A stretch of 64,000 bases of DNA from an uncultured Calothrix sp. (GTDB lineage: Bacteria > Cyanobacteriota > Cyanobacteriia > Cyanobacteriales > Nostocaceae): positions 1-64,000 of the forward strand of contig CALJJQ010000023.1 in assembly GCA_937973965.1 (NCBI GenBank), read 5' to 3'. Below, piece by piece: positions 37,342-46,746 of this stretch (positions are counted from its first letter, which is position 1; each line of letters opens with the position of its first letter). The notes beneath the pieces were generated by a model, which was not told the DNA's origin, made no database searches, and saw only the letters and a program-made list of their open reading frames with translations. Position numbers and translations under genes: made by a program.

Positions 37342-39819
37342 CTATTCAACCTCAACAACCTGTGACTCATAGTCGATATCGTTCACCTGATTATCAAAGA
37401 TATTGGGGAAATTTCCGGGAGTTTCCTGATGATAGATACCAAACTGATGATTAATAATTGGTAATAAAGGCTTAGTCAAACCCATTACCTGTAAATATTC
37501 ATTAACACTGTGACTAGCTTGATTATATGTGTTGATTTTTCGAGATAAATTATCAGCCAAATTTTGATTATTGTGGATTTTCTCTATAGCTTCCTTTTCT
37601 AAGGTTTGTTCGAGATAATTACGAGCTTGGGGATATTGTTGTAAAATCACGTCAGCTTGCTGTTTTGCCATCGGCAATAGTTGAAATTTGAGGGTTTGGT
37701 TGATAGTTTGGCGAAAATTCTTCCGGATAGTTTCAGATACTTTTGGTTCAAAATCCAGCTTTAATAATTGACGAATTGCGGGTTCTGCTTCCACCATACT
37801 TTCACTGTCGTATCCCTGGGAAGTTTGGAGGAGGGTTTGACGAAATTGATAGATGGAAAATGTACCTTCATCGTAAAATCTGGGACTTTCCCGGACAAAG
37901 CGATCGCATTCTACACTTGCAGCATTAGTAATTGTTTTGATAATCAGATTTTCGATATTTTTGAGTTCCTGTTCAATCCCAATATCATCACCTAATAATC
38001 TATACAATTGACGGTAGTATTCAGCATGATGAATGAGGTGGTATAAACGGGAAAATAAATTATGAATTAATTCCTGGGAGGATGCGGTTAAAATCTCTTC
38101 TAACTGGTTTGCTAAATAGTAAAAAGCTTCGACTAAAATTGCGAGTAGGGGTGCTGTCGCATTCCGAGGATGGGAAATAGTTGCTTGACGGTATGTTTCC
38201 GCAACGGAAAATGTGTCAAGTAGTTCATCTAAACGACGAATCATCCGTACCTGTAGTTGATGAAAATCCCGCTCAAAGTCTGCATCTAAGTTATTAATAA
38301 TATTATTAATTTCCTCGGTTATGTGTTGGCAGAAATCCAGACCTATTTGTTGTAGTTCCAAATTCAGGTGTTGTAATTCCTGATTTTTCATTGCCTCAAT
38401 TTCGTGGGGTTGACTGTCTAGATATCTTTGCTGTTCTAAATAGCAGTTTTTCAATTGTATACAAATAGCTGCTAAATCATCGGCTAAATTCTGAAACAAT
38501 TGGGGACGTTTCTCTTCTGTCAGATAACGTGTAATTGCAGTCCGAAATTCTTCGATACCACTATCTTGGATTAATTGTCTAATTAGGGGTTCTCCCTGTT
38601 CGCTGAGAATACGGATATAATTGTCATTGGGAGTTTCGTAACCATTGATAGAAATGCGAAAACTTGTCTGGGAAAGTTTACCAGAATTTCCACAATAATT
38701 ATTAAATGCATAGACAAATTGGGGAGTTTCTTCCTTCCCATTTAAACCCTTAACACTCGCTTGAAAAATAGAATCTAGACCAAATCGATCTTGAAGCGTC
38801 GTTTGTTTAACTTGACTACCATAAAACCCCAATAAACCACTGGTTTGATAAACACGGTCACAATCATGAAATTGGGAGGTAATTAAATTTTCTAATCGTT
38901 GACGTAGTTGGGAATTATACCAAGTCTCATCAATCCGATTAAAGACATAAAAAACGCGATCGCGAATTCCCGAATTACCTCGAATTGTTTCTAATAGTTC
39001 CGTTTCCTCTTTGGTTAATTCCCCGGTTGCAGCCGCTTTTAGCACACACACCACCGCAGAGGTGGTCGGATTTTGAATCCTGGTGTAGGTTAATTGTGCG
39101 TCTCTGGTAACGGGTGCATCAATTCCAGGAGTATCAATGATGACATTACCATCCTGAAGTAAAGAATGATGACAGTAATATTCAATACGCTTTAAAACCG
39201 CACTATTACTACCTCGTCTTGCGTATCCGGCTGCTTCTTTCAAATTGGTAAAATTAAAATGCTCCATTGAATACATGGCATTTTCCGTTGTATGGATATG
39301 TTGACGATTAGCCAGGTATCCTTCTAATAATAAAATTAAGGCTTTAGCTTGTTTTGCACGCTCAGATTTGCTTTCTCCCCCTTCCTTTTCAATGATGGCT
39401 TGACAACCTTCTTGGAGTAAATCAATAATTTCTTTTTGATTAATATTGGTGATATTTTTGAAGCCTAATTCCTGACAGATTAACATCACCTGCTCCCGGA
39501 CTTCCGCTTCGCTTAAAAAAGTTAAAACAACCCTTTCTTTATCCGATTCTGCATATTCAATTTTACATTCTGTCCCCGTCGCATGACCTTCCGCACTATA
39601 TAATAATTCCCGTTCCAACAAGGCATTAATTAACATAGATTTACCAGCACTAAATGCACCAGCAAAGACAATTTCAAACTTGGGAGAAATAGCTTTAGAT
39701 AGAGAGGTTTTAACCGCACTAGTATCCAGTTTCCGTAGAGATGGTTCCTGCTGGACAAGCTGTAAAATACTTTCGATCCCAGCGCTAATTTGATTAGTGT
39801 GTGAAGATGCGACTGACAT
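37342..39819 (-). CDS. Bacterial dynamin-like GTPase
   Basis: The 825-residue protein has a P-loop, GAFSAGKSMLIN, near residues 54-65. A threonine-bearing switch region (GHATGTECKIEYA) lies near 78-90, G3 VIIDTPGIDAPV near 230 and G4-like VFNRIDETW near 296. A long helical stalk follows, with hydrophobic patches around 560-590 (ATAPLLAILVEAFYYLA) that could bind membrane. The layout matches bacterial dynamin-like proteins known from Nostoc, here in a longer form. Such proteins remodel membranes or maintain them under stress. The gene stands alone. Confidence 0.85.
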   Translation of the reverse strand: MSVASSHTNQISAGIESILQLVQQEPSLRKLDTSAVKTSLSKAISPKFEIVFAGAFSAGKSMLINALLERELLYSAEGHATGTECKIEYAESDKERVVLTFLSEAEVREQVMLICQELGFKNITNINQKEIIDLLQEGCQAIIEKEGGESKSERAKQAKALILLLEGYLANRQHIHTTENAMYSMEHFNFTNLKEAAGYARRGSNSAVLKRIEYYCHHSLLQDGNVIIDTPGIDAPVTRDAQLTYTRIQNPTTSAVVCVLKAAATGELTKEETELLETIRGNSGIRDRVFYVFNRIDETWYNSQLRQRLENLITSQFHDCDRVYQTSGLLGFYGSQVKQTTLQDRFGLDSIFQASVKGLNGKEETPQFVYAFNNYCGNSGKLSQTSFRISINGYETPNDNYIRILSEQGEPLIRQLIQDSGIEEFRTAITRYLTEEKRPQLFQNLADDLAAICIQLKNCYLEQQRYLDSQPHEIEAMKNQELQHLNLELQQIGLDFCQHITEEINNIINNLDADFERDFHQLQVRMIRRLDELLDTFSVAETYRQATISHPRNATAPLLAILVEAFYYLANQLEEILTASSQELIHNLFSRLYHLIHHAEYYRQLYRLLGDDIGIEQELKNIENLIIKTITNAASVECDRFVRESPRFYDEGTFSIYQFRQTLLQTSQGYDSESMVEAEPAIRQLLKLDFEPKVSETIRKNFRQTINQTLKFQLLPMAKQQADVILQQYPQARNYLEQTLEKEAIEKIHNNQNLADNLSRKINTYNQASHSVNEYLQVMGLTKPLLPIINHQFGIYHQETPGNFPNIFDNQVNDIDYESQVVEVE

Positions 39820-40146
39820 GGTGAGGAATTATCATAATTGATGTTACTTTCCCATATTTTAAGAACTAGGTTCCGAGAGTTGGCTCAGTATAATTACCAT
39901 GAGGTTAGATGCAATCTTCCATTGCTGGACTACTATCCCTGCATTTGCAGCAAATTCCTCAAGCTTACAGGGAGTAGGGATAGTCCGTAGAAGGAAAATT
40001 AATCCGTCACTCAAGACTTATTAAATTAATCGTGAGAAATCTGGGTATTACGCTGTAGTTTCTGCCGTTGTCGCAAATTGGGTAAAGGTAAATAATTTAT
40101 CTTTAATTGATAGATAATGACTGATAATAAACTGTACACACACTTA
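39820..40146. other. 327-bp gap with a palindromic repeat copy
   Basis: No gene is seen. Most of the gap is an inverse-orientation copy of the 95-bp family (39951-40046, from AAATTCCTCAAGCTTACAGG through GACGGATT-complement sequence to CGTGAGAAATCTGGG), carrying the GGGAGTAGGGA heptamer stretch. The remainder is AT-rich and featureless. Confidence 0.6.
39951..40046 (-). repeat. 95-bp palindromic repeat family, copy B
   Basis: The reverse complement aligns with 21083-21172 across the TTGAGT-ACGGATT core and the STRR stretch. The end GTGAGAAATCTGGG is the counterpart of CCTGGATTTCTCAC in the plus-oriented copies. Confidence 0.75.
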
Positions 40147-40452
40147 TCAAGAATTATGCCTCAACCATGATAACCAGGCATTTAAATCAGCCATACTTGT
40201 AAAATCAAGCAAAGCCTCACCCAAACTTTCCAATTGTTCCAAAGAGAGAGATTCAACTTGTTGACACACCTGTTGAGGCAATTCACCAACTCGTCGAGTT
40301 AATAAACGTAAAACAAGTGATTTTTCCCCTTGTTTCCGTCCTCGTTGTTCCCCTTCGGTGAAAATCTCACGGTAAACTCGCGTTTCTTGCAATGTAATTA
40401 TTCCCAACATTTGTTCTACCTCCCGTAGGTATTGCTTGCAGATTACACCCAC
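40147..40452 (-). pseudogene. DUF4351-type C-terminal fragment (Rpn family)
   Basis: The frame of 101 codons encodes VEQMLGIITLQETRVYREIF, then TEGEQRGRKQGEKSLVLRLL and a helical tail ending DLNAWLSWLRHNS. This is the middle and DUF4351 tail of Rpn/PD-(D/E)XK transposase-like proteins. The catalytic N-terminal region is missing upstream, so this is a truncated copy. It is the second such remnant in the window after 31561-31797, and the two differ in sequence, so they are not recent duplicates. Confidence 0.75.
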
Positions 40453-41009
40453 TTGATTTTACGAGATATCGGGAAATTCGCGATCGCTCATCTTTGCCGA
40501 TAGCTTATATCTTTTACGCTAATGCTTGCTACAAATTAACGTGAGCTCGATGAACCTCACCCCAACCCCTCTCCGTTCTGCGCAGAGGGGCAGAAAAATC
40601 TGTGGTTTTAATCAAAAATCAATTTTTCCAAAGCCTGTATCCATTTTGGAGAGAGGATTGGAGAGGGGTTATTTGAATCGGTCGAATTCACGTAAATTAG
40701 GAACCGTAACCGTTGATTATTCTAGTTTCATTTATATCAAAGTACAAGAGAATCGATATTACCAGCATTTCCCATTCCTATTGCAGTCAGCATTTCCCTA
40801 CTCCCTGTGAGTTTTAGGGTTTTGTGAGAAATCCAAGAAGGTATGAATTCATGATTTGGTATTGCTGATTCAATGCATAAAAACGATTTTTGTGATATCA
40901 CCATCCTGGTGGAGATATAGTCGTGCTATTTCTCCCTGGAAAACCTGAAATTTTCAACCCATAATCCCAAATCACCTTGTAGATGCGCTCCGCGCAGTTT
41001 CTGGAAAAG
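40453..41009. other. 557-bp gap holding a MITE-like element
   Basis: The gap has no gene. Most of it is the inverted-repeat element at 40533-40698. A partial copy of the 95-bp family (CCCTACTCCCTGTGAGTTTT to TGTGAGAAATCC) spans about 40794-40834. A palindromic TGCGCTCCGCGCAG lies at 40984-40997, just inside the longer reading of the next gene. Confidence 0.6.
40533..40698. mobile_element. 166-bp MITE-like inverted-repeat element
   Basis: The left end AAATTAACGTGAGCTCGA (40533-40550) pairs with the right end TCGAATTCACGTAAATT (40682-40698). Inside, ACCCCAACCCCTCTCC near 40558 pairs with GGATTGGAGAGGGGTT near 40656. The whole can fold as a long imperfect hairpin. It contains a frame of 94 codons only by chance. 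Confidence 0.7.
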
Positions 41010-41942
41010 ATGCAAACCCAAATATCCCCTACCAACAAAATTCAAATTCCCCCACCCTTGCAACCTGGAGATTTATTACATGTGATTGCTCCCAGTGGTA
41101 CACTGCGAGAAACCGAATGGTTTCAACGCGGTTTACAAATTTGGCGATCGCGTGGTTATCGTTTAGAGGTAATTCCCGATATTCAAGCTCAGTGGGGTTA
41201 TTTAGCGGGAACCGATGAATTACGTCGTCATTATCTGGATGCAGCTTGGCATAATCCAGAATGTAAAGGTATATTGTGTGCCCGGGGTGGCTTTGGTAGC
41301 ACTAGATTATTAGAAAAATGGAATTTTCAAGATCAGTATTCCGGTAATCACCAAGTTCAACCTAAATGGTTAATTGGATTTTCCGATATTACTGCTTTGC
41401 TGTGGAGTCTATACAAAGCCGGTATTTCCGGGTTACATGCACCCGTACTAACCACCTTAGCTGCTGAACCGGAATGGAGTCAAAAGCGTCTATTTGATTG
41501 GGTGGAAGGACGAGGTATATCTGCCCTCAAAGGAACTGGATGGGGGGGAGAAATCGTCACCGGAACCCTGATTCCCGCAAACTTAACGGTCGCAACCCAT
41601 CTCCTGGGAACTCCCTTCCAGCCTAATTTTGAAGGAGCCATATTAGCCATCGAAGATGTGGGAGAAGCACCCTACCGCATTGACCGTATGTTAACCCAGT
41701 GGCGCATGAGTGGTATATTTAAGCAAATTAAAGGGATTGCCGTCGGTAGATTTAGTCAATGTCAACCACCAGCCCATATTCCCAGTTTTCGAGTCGAAGA
41801 AGTATTACGCGATCGCCTGGGTGATTTGCATATACCTGTGGTTTCCCATCTGGATTTCGGTCACGACGGTTGCAATGCTGCTTTACCTGTCGGTATCGCC
41901 GTCACCCTCGATCCCCAGCAGGGAATTTTAGATTTTCAGTAG
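41010..41942 (+). CDS. ldcA: LD-carboxypeptidase (peptidase S66)
   Basis: This cytoplasmic enzyme of about 310 residues trims the terminal D-alanine from murein tetrapeptides during cell-wall recycling. The catalytic serine is in CARGGFGSTRLLEKW near residue 97. The glutamate is in LAIEDVGEAPYRIDRML and the histidine in SHLDFGHDGCNAALPVG, the complete S66 triad. A longer frame begins at 40983, but those nine residues cover a palindromic repeat piece (TGCGCTCCGCGCAG). The start MQTQ at 41010 follows GGAAAAG and fits better. It is convergent with the GT2-TPR gene. Confidence 0.9.
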   Translation: MQTQISPTNKIQIPPPLQPGDLLHVIAPSGTLRETEWFQRGLQIWRSRGYRLEVIPDIQAQWGYLAGTDELRRHYLDAAWHNPECKGILCARGGFGSTRLLEKWNFQDQYSGNHQVQPKWLIGFSDITALLWSLYKAGISGLHAPVLTTLAAEPEWSQKRLFDWVEGRGISALKGTGWGGEIVTGTLIPANLTVATHLLGTPFQPNFEGAILAIEDVGEAPYRIDRMLTQWRMSGIFKQIKGIAVGRFSQCQPPAHIPSFRVEEVLRDRLGDLHIPVVSHLDFGHDGCNAALPVGIAVTLDPQQGILDFQ

Positions 41943-42066
41943 ATTGGTTCAAAAATCAAAATCTAAAAGTTAACACAGAATTCTCATCAAAATCGTTGGT
42001 GAGGTCAAAAGTTCAGCTTTGATCGGTTTGTAGTACAAGACGAGTATTTTGCCAAAAAGCTTCTCC

Positions 42067-42097
42067 CGTAATTCGTAATTCATAATTACGAATTACG
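42067..42097. terminator. Bidirectional hairpin in a heptamer array
   Basis: CGTAATTCGTAATT at 42067-42080 and AATTACGAATTACG at 42084-42097 form a perfect 14-bp stem with a 3-base loop. It lies between convergent ldcA and the GT2-TPR gene, so it could end transcripts from both sides. The sequence continues as ATTACGA heptamers to 42119. It has no T run. Confidence 0.5.
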
Positions 42098-42198
42098 AAT
42101 TACAAATTACGAATTACGGTAAACCCTTCGTTTCCCCAGCAACCGTCAACAGTCAACAAAAGTGGTTTTTCCCTACTCCCTAAACCAAAAAACAATTT

Positions 42199-43419
42199 TC
42201 ACAACCCACCGACTGATTTAAATTTTGTCAAACTAAATCCCATCTCTTGCAGTCCTTGACGGAGACGAACAGCTTCCAGGGGGTTACTTTTTTCGTGTAG
42301 AGCGATCGCTTTTTGAAAGGCGATCATACTGGCTTCCACGTTACCAACTTTTAACCAGGTGACACCTAAATTTTGGTAAGCGTCAGCAAAATAGGGATTT
42401 ACTTGCAAAGCTCGTTGATAGGCTTTAATTGCGTCCGTATACAATTTCATTTCCTTGAGAACCATCCCCAGATTGTAATTACCAGTAGCAAAGTAGGGAT
42501 CGATTTTAATTGCCATTTCATAGGCACTTTTGGCTGCGGTTAAATTTCCGGTTTCTTTGTAGAGATTACCCAAATTATTATAGGCAGCCAATTTCAACAT
42601 CGGATATACCAGCAACTTAGTGGCAGCTTGATAATGGGAAATCGCTTGAGCATAATTCTGTACCCGTGTATAAGCAATACCCAAATGGTAGTGTAGCTCA
42701 TACATCACATCCGTATTTGCCTGCTTAGAAGCAATACCCCGCTTTAACAAATCTATCCCTTCAGCACACTTACCCAATTCCACATACAAAGCCCCCAACT
42801 TACTACAAGTATAGGAGTCATTTGGATGCTCCGCTAAAAATTTTTCCATAATAGCCTGGGCTGTGGCAAACTTATTTTGATTAGCGATCGCACTTGGTGC
42901 ATAACCACTATGTAAAATCGCCACATCGGTTAAATGGCCAATTTGCCAATCTGGTTCCTGCTGCAAAAGTGCAATCACACTATCATCAATAATGGCATGG
43001 TAGGGACGGGAAAAACGGATTTGGGGATGGCGACGAAATAACCGAGATACCATCGAATAGGGAGATTGTCGCGCACCCACTTCCCGTCGCAGCAAATTAA
43101 TCAAAATATAATCCGGATTAACTGCGATCGCTTCGCGAATTTTCTCACCCATCCTCGGAACTAAAGTTTCATCCGCATCCAAAACCAACACCCAATCCCC
43201 AGAAACGTATTCTAAAGCCTGATTTCGAGCTGCGCTAAAATCATCGCACCAGGGGAAATGATACAACTGCGCACCGAATTGGTTGGCGATTTCCACCGTT
43301 TTATCAGTAGAACCAGTATCCAGAATTACGATTTCATCCACCGTATCAGCCACACTCTGCAAACACCCAGGTAGGGCTGTTTCTTCGTTCTTGACAATCA
43401 TGCACAGGCTTAATTTCAT
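42199..43419 (-). CDS. GT2 glycosyltransferase fused to TPR repeats
   Basis: The 406-residue protein begins with a GT2 domain: MKLSLCMIVKNEETALPGCL, EIVILDTGSTDKT and the metal-binding VLVLDADETL. From about residue 200 it carries five or six tetratricopeptide repeats, for example NLGNLYKETGNLTAAKSAYE, KIDPYFATGNYNLGMVLKEM and RALQVNPYFADAYQNLGVTW. Such fusions are common in cyanobacteria, where the TPR part probably binds a protein partner or acceptor. Specificity is not readable. It is isolated from the main polysaccharide cluster. A repeat-rich gap lies upstream of its start. Confidence 0.9.
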   Translation of the reverse strand: MKLSLCMIVKNEETALPGCLQSVADTVDEIVILDTGSTDKTVEIANQFGAQLYHFPWCDDFSAARNQALEYVSGDWVLVLDADETLVPRMGEKIREAIAVNPDYILINLLRREVGARQSPYSMVSRLFRRHPQIRFSRPYHAIIDDSVIALLQQEPDWQIGHLTDVAILHSGYAPSAIANQNKFATAQAIMEKFLAEHPNDSYTCSKLGALYVELGKCAEGIDLLKRGIASKQANTDVMYELHYHLGIAYTRVQNYAQAISHYQAATKLLVYPMLKLAAYNNLGNLYKETGNLTAAKSAYEMAIKIDPYFATGNYNLGMVLKEMKLYTDAIKAYQRALQVNPYFADAYQNLGVTWLKVGNVEASMIAFQKAIALHEKSNPLEAVRLRQGLQEMGFSLTKFKSVGGL

Positions 43420-43483
43420 GGCTTTTTCATCAATTGGATGGTTTGCAATTAATCTTAGACCATTTTGGATTTTAGATTTTGGA

Positions 43484-43732
43484 TTACCAGGGTTGCTAAA
43501 TTAAATACGGTTCAGTTACAAGATAACTGTAGGTTGGGTTGAGGCTTTGCATAGACCGTTGATTTTGTGAAAATTTACCCATAAGTTCACACAGTTTTTG
43601 TGATGATCTCGTCCCGATGCTCCGCGTGGGGACGTATTCCACGAGGACTACTGCCTCTACTTCAACCTAACCTACCCAATAATCAGGCTTTTAAGTCTAA
43701 CTGAACTGTATTGTTACCAGGGTTGCTAAATT
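43484..43732. repeat. 190-bp repeat copy 2 between 19-bp direct repeats
   Basis: TTACCAGGGTTGCTAAATT occurs at 43484-43502 and again at 43714-43732. Between these direct repeats lies a 188-bp unit (43520-43707) nearly identical to 2992-3183. Short flanks TTCAGTTA (43511-43518) and TAACTGAA (43698-43705) are inverted. The arrangement looks like an insertion with an unusually long target duplication. Confidence 0.8.
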
Positions 43733-43748
43733 TAGGCATAATTATAAC

Positions 43749-43966
43749 TAGGGCTTGCTGAAAAAGGCTACAGAAAGAAGGAATATGGAGGCTAAACAGC
43801 TTGAAAAATCGTCGGTTCACCATTTGATTTTCAGATTTACCCAGAAATTTCACACAAAAGTGCAAGCTTTTTGAGGGTCTAGATGCTATTACCTTGCACT
43901 TGTTTTCGAGAAAAAAGCTGAAAGCCCTTATCTGGCAAGACTCATAATGTTATTCAGCAACCCCTA
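43749..43966. mobile_element. 218-bp MITE-like element
   Basis: The ends TAGGGCTTGCTGAAAAA (43749-43765) and TTATTCAGCAACCCCTA (43950-43966) are inverted repeats with 15 of 17 matches, and both begin with TA. Inside, GTGCAAG and CTTGCAC are also inverted. A 60-codon frame overlaps it by chance. It is probably the non-coding remnant of an insertion sequence. Confidence 0.7.
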
Positions 43967-44153
43967 ATTATTTACATTTTGTCTTAAAACCAAAATTATC
44001 GTAAACATCTAGAGATGTAGCATTGCTACGTCTCTACACAACGTCAAATTTTCAATTCATATTGGTATTCTGCAACCCCAGATTCGCCTGGGGATATGCC
44101 GAGATTCATCCCCCAAACGTGTTATTAATCACATCACCTCCGTCCTTTTTTCC

Positions 44154-46097
44154 CTATTCTTGGGCAACAGGCTCGGCGACACTCCGTTTCTGGTCTTGAG
44201 GATTTACGTAAATCTTCTCAGGTATTGTCGTATACTCAGCTACAATTTGTCTAAATTGTTCCCCTTCAATAGTTTCCTGTTCAATCAATAAATCCACCAA
44301 GCGGTCAACCAAAGCTCGATTTTCGCGAATAATTCGCCGAGCTTCGGTATAACATTCCTGGGAAATTTCCCGGACTTTGCGGTCAATTTTCACCGCCATT
44401 TCCTCGGAATACTCATTACGTGTCACCCAATCACGACCGAGGAAAACGTCTTGATTTTGGCTTTCTAAAGCCACTAAACCCAAATCAGTCATCCCGTACA
44501 TCGTGGCCATTTTTCGAGCTAAATTTGTAACCGCCTTCAGGTCTCCACTTGCACCACCAGTCACTTCCGCTTCGCCAAATACTTCCACTTCGCAGGCTTT
44601 ACCTCCCAAGGTCATGGTGATATGGTCTTTCATCCAAGCAAGGGTATACAATCCACTATCGATAATTTCTTCGTTGAAGATTTGTTGGGAAAAGCCACCG
44701 ACTCCTCCAGAACGGGGAATAATTGTGACTTTGTTGAGGGGGTCAGAATGGGGTAAAAGGGTTGCGAGTAAGGCGTGACCAACTTCATGGTAGGCGATGA
44801 TGCGTTTTTTCTTACTATCTAACAGGGGATTCATCATCAAGCCAATGGTGAGACGGTCAATTGCGTCATCGATTTCCACCTGGGTAATCATGTCCTTACG
44901 TCGTCGTGCGGTTAAAATGGCTGCTTCGTTGAGTAGGTTTGCCAAATCAGCTCCAGTAAATCCCGGTGTGCGTCTTGCGACGACCTCCAGGGAAACAGCT
45001 GGGTCAAGTTTTTTATTTCGAGCATGGACTTTTAAAATAGCCAAGCGTCCTTTGCGGTCAGGAGCATCCACAATCACCTGTCGGTCAAATCGTCCGGGAC
45101 GCAGCAAAGCCGCATCTAAGACATCAGGACGGTTAGTCGCAGCAATAATGATAATTCCCGTATTACCTTCAAAACCATCCATTTCCGTCAGTAACTGGTT
45201 GAGGGTTTGTTCCCGTTCGTCGTTTCCTCCTCCAATACCTGCACCCCGTTGCCGACCAACTGCGTCGATTTCGTCAATAAAAATCAGACAAGGAGCATTA
45301 TCTTTTGCTTTTTTAAACAAATCGCGGACACGGGAAGCACCGACACCGACGAACATCTCCACGAATTCCGAGCCGGAAATACTGAAAAAGGGAACACCAG
45401 CTTCTCCTGCGATCGCTTTTGCCAGCATGGTTTTACCGGTACCGGGGGGACCAACTAACAATAAACCCTTGGGAATCCTAGCACCAACGGCGGTAAATTT
45501 TTCTGGTTGTTTGAGGAAAGTGACAACTTCCTGCAATTCTTCTTTCGCTTCTTCAATTCCAGCCACATCGTCAAAAACAATACCCGTTTTCGCTTCCATT
45601 TGAAACCGCGCTCTGGTCTTGCCAAAATTCATCGCTTGACTAGAAGCATTACTGGAACGGCGTACCACTAAAATCATCAACGCCAGTAGGGGCAAAATCC
45701 ACATTAAATTAATTAACAGGCTGATGGCAGCTCGACCATTTGCCGATGAAACTTGGGAAGTCTCCACCCGATTTTCCCGCAACTTACGAATTAATTCGGG
45801 ATTCCGATTCAATAATCGTACTTCCCGTGGGGCGGTATTTTCCTTATCTCCTTCCAAATAAACCCGCGCAGTTTGTTCGGACTCATCAATTTTAACTTCT
45901 CTAACCTTACCTGCTTCAATACTTCTAATCAAATCCCCGTAGGTAAATTCCTGGCCGTTCCTCTGGTTTTGAGCAACAGCCGATTGTCCGCCAAATGTTC
46001 CTGGCAATACCAATAAACTTACCGCAAACGCGCTTGCCAACGCAAAGCGTTTCCCTGGATTTGATTTCATCGCAGTTTTGTTGTCCACACTTCCCAT
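44154..46097 (-). CDS. ftsH: ATP-dependent zinc metalloprotease FtsH
   Basis: The membrane-bound AAA+ protease degrades damaged membrane proteins, including photosystem II subunits in cyanobacteria. It has two N-terminal membrane segments around a lumenal/periplasmic domain. The AAA module has [19 protein letters not shown] and [14 protein letters not shown], the second region of homology has [18 protein letters not shown], and the zinc site is [11 protein letters not shown]. Three starts are possible: GTG 46148, ATG 46097 and ATG 46070. The ATG at 46097 is preferred because AAGGG lies eight bases upstream; 46070 would give a more usual N-terminus. Length (about 647) is normal. Confidence 0.95.
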   Translation of the reverse strand: MGSVDNKTAMKSNPGKRFALASAFAVSLLVLPGTFGGQSAVAQNQRNGQEFTYGDLIRSIEAGKVREVKIDESEQTARVYLEGDKENTAPREVRLLNRNPELIRKLRENRVETSQVSSANGRAAISLLINLMWILPLLALMILVVRRSSNASSQAMNFGKTRARFQMEAKTGIVFDDVAGIEEAKEELQEVVTFLKQPEKFTAVGARIPKGLLLVGPPGTGKTMLAKAIAGEAGVPFFSISGSEFVEMFVGVGASRVRDLFKKAKDNAPCLIFIDEIDAVGRQRGAGIGGGNDEREQTLNQLLTEMDGFEGNTGIIIIAATNRPDVLDAALLRPGRFDRQVIVDAPDRKGRLAILKVHARNKKLDPAVSLEVVARRTPGFTGADLANLLNEAAILTARRRKDMITQVEIDDAIDRLTIGLMMNPLLDSKKKRIIAYHEVGHALLATLLPHSDPLNKVTIIPRSGGVGGFSQQIFNEEIIDSGLYTLAWMKDHITMTLGGKACEVEVFGEAEVTGGASGDLKAVTNLARKMATMYGMTDLGLVALESQNQDVFLGRDWVTRNEYSEEMAVKIDRKVREISQECYTEARRIIRENRALVDRLVDLLIEQETIEGEQFRQIVAEYTTIPEKIYVNPQDQKRSVAEPVAQE

Positions 46098-46746
46098 AAC
46101 AATTACCCTTGGTTTGTTGCCAAAAACTGCACCAAGTCGAAAAATCACTCAACTTGTGTGCATTTGCGCGGCAATTTCATAAATATATCCTTTCCTATCT
46201 AGTTTAGCTCCCCCAACTCAAAGAATGCAGGATCGACAATCACTCGCTGGAAAATAGGGAGTGGGGAGTAGGCAGTAGTAATGAACTATCGGGACTTAAA
46301 CATTTTTGAGGTAGAAATAAGCCTCAAACCTATACAGGAAAAGGAAAATACATTACAGGCTCAAAAATTATTGAAACTCAGATATAGGAAGAAACTAGTC
46401 AAAACAATGTCAAAGCCTTTCTGTATATACATTTGAGTATTTTTTTCGCTACTTTTTGTCTAAGTCCCACTATTTTTTTTGTTTGGTTCTGTCCAAATGA
46501 TGTGGAAGAATGAATGATTAGTTACTCCTCATACATACCATTCCCTTATCAACCTCACGGTTGATTTTAGTCAGGTATGCAATCGTCGCAACCACGCCAG
46601 TCGCTTCAAGTCGGGGAACCTGCCCACGGCGCTGGCTCCGCTATTCATCCCTACCTTGCTTCGCGCTGATGTAGGGACTTTCGCCTTCTGTTAATATCTT
46701 TAATAAAGAGGGCTAACGCGCAGAAATATTATAAAGGTTTTAGTCA
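46098..46746. other. Divergent gap with a MITE-like element
   Basis: About 600 bp separate ftsH and the divergent site-2 protease. It holds a heptamer stretch (GGGAGTGGGGAGTAG, 46258-46273), an inverted-repeat element (46291-46468), and a GC-rich segment, 46600-46690, with the short palindrome-like CACGGCGCTGGCTCCGC. AAAGG at 46731-46735 can serve the ATG at 46747. Promoters of both genes must lie here. Confidence 0.55.
46291..46468. mobile_element. 178-bp MITE-like element
   Basis: GGGACTTAAACA at 46291-46302 is inverted as TGTCTAAGTCCC at 46457-46468 (11 of 12 bases), and each end lies two bases from a TA dinucleotide. This is the usual form of small elements mobilised by IS630/Tc1-type transposases. 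It has no coding capacity. Confidence 0.65.

Larger units (their letters stand above)
43420..44153. other. 734-bp repeat island upstream of the GT2-TPR gene
   Basis: There is no convincing gene. The island contains, in order: heptamer-like GGATTTTAGATTTTGGATT (43466-43484), a 19-bp direct repeat pair around the 190-bp repeat (43484-43732), an inverted-repeat element at 43749-43966, and the palindrome GAGATGTAGCATTGCTACG at about 44013. A 60-codon frame crosses the middle by chance. The promoter of the GT2-TPR gene must lie near its left end. Confidence 0.65.

Noticed and set aside
40526-40810. A 94-codon frame upstream of ldcA
   Set aside because: It lies inside an inverted-repeat element and is Arg/Ser/Thr-rich without family resemblance.
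43683-43865. A 60-codon minus-strand frame
   Set aside because: It spans the right end of one repeat and the left end of another element.
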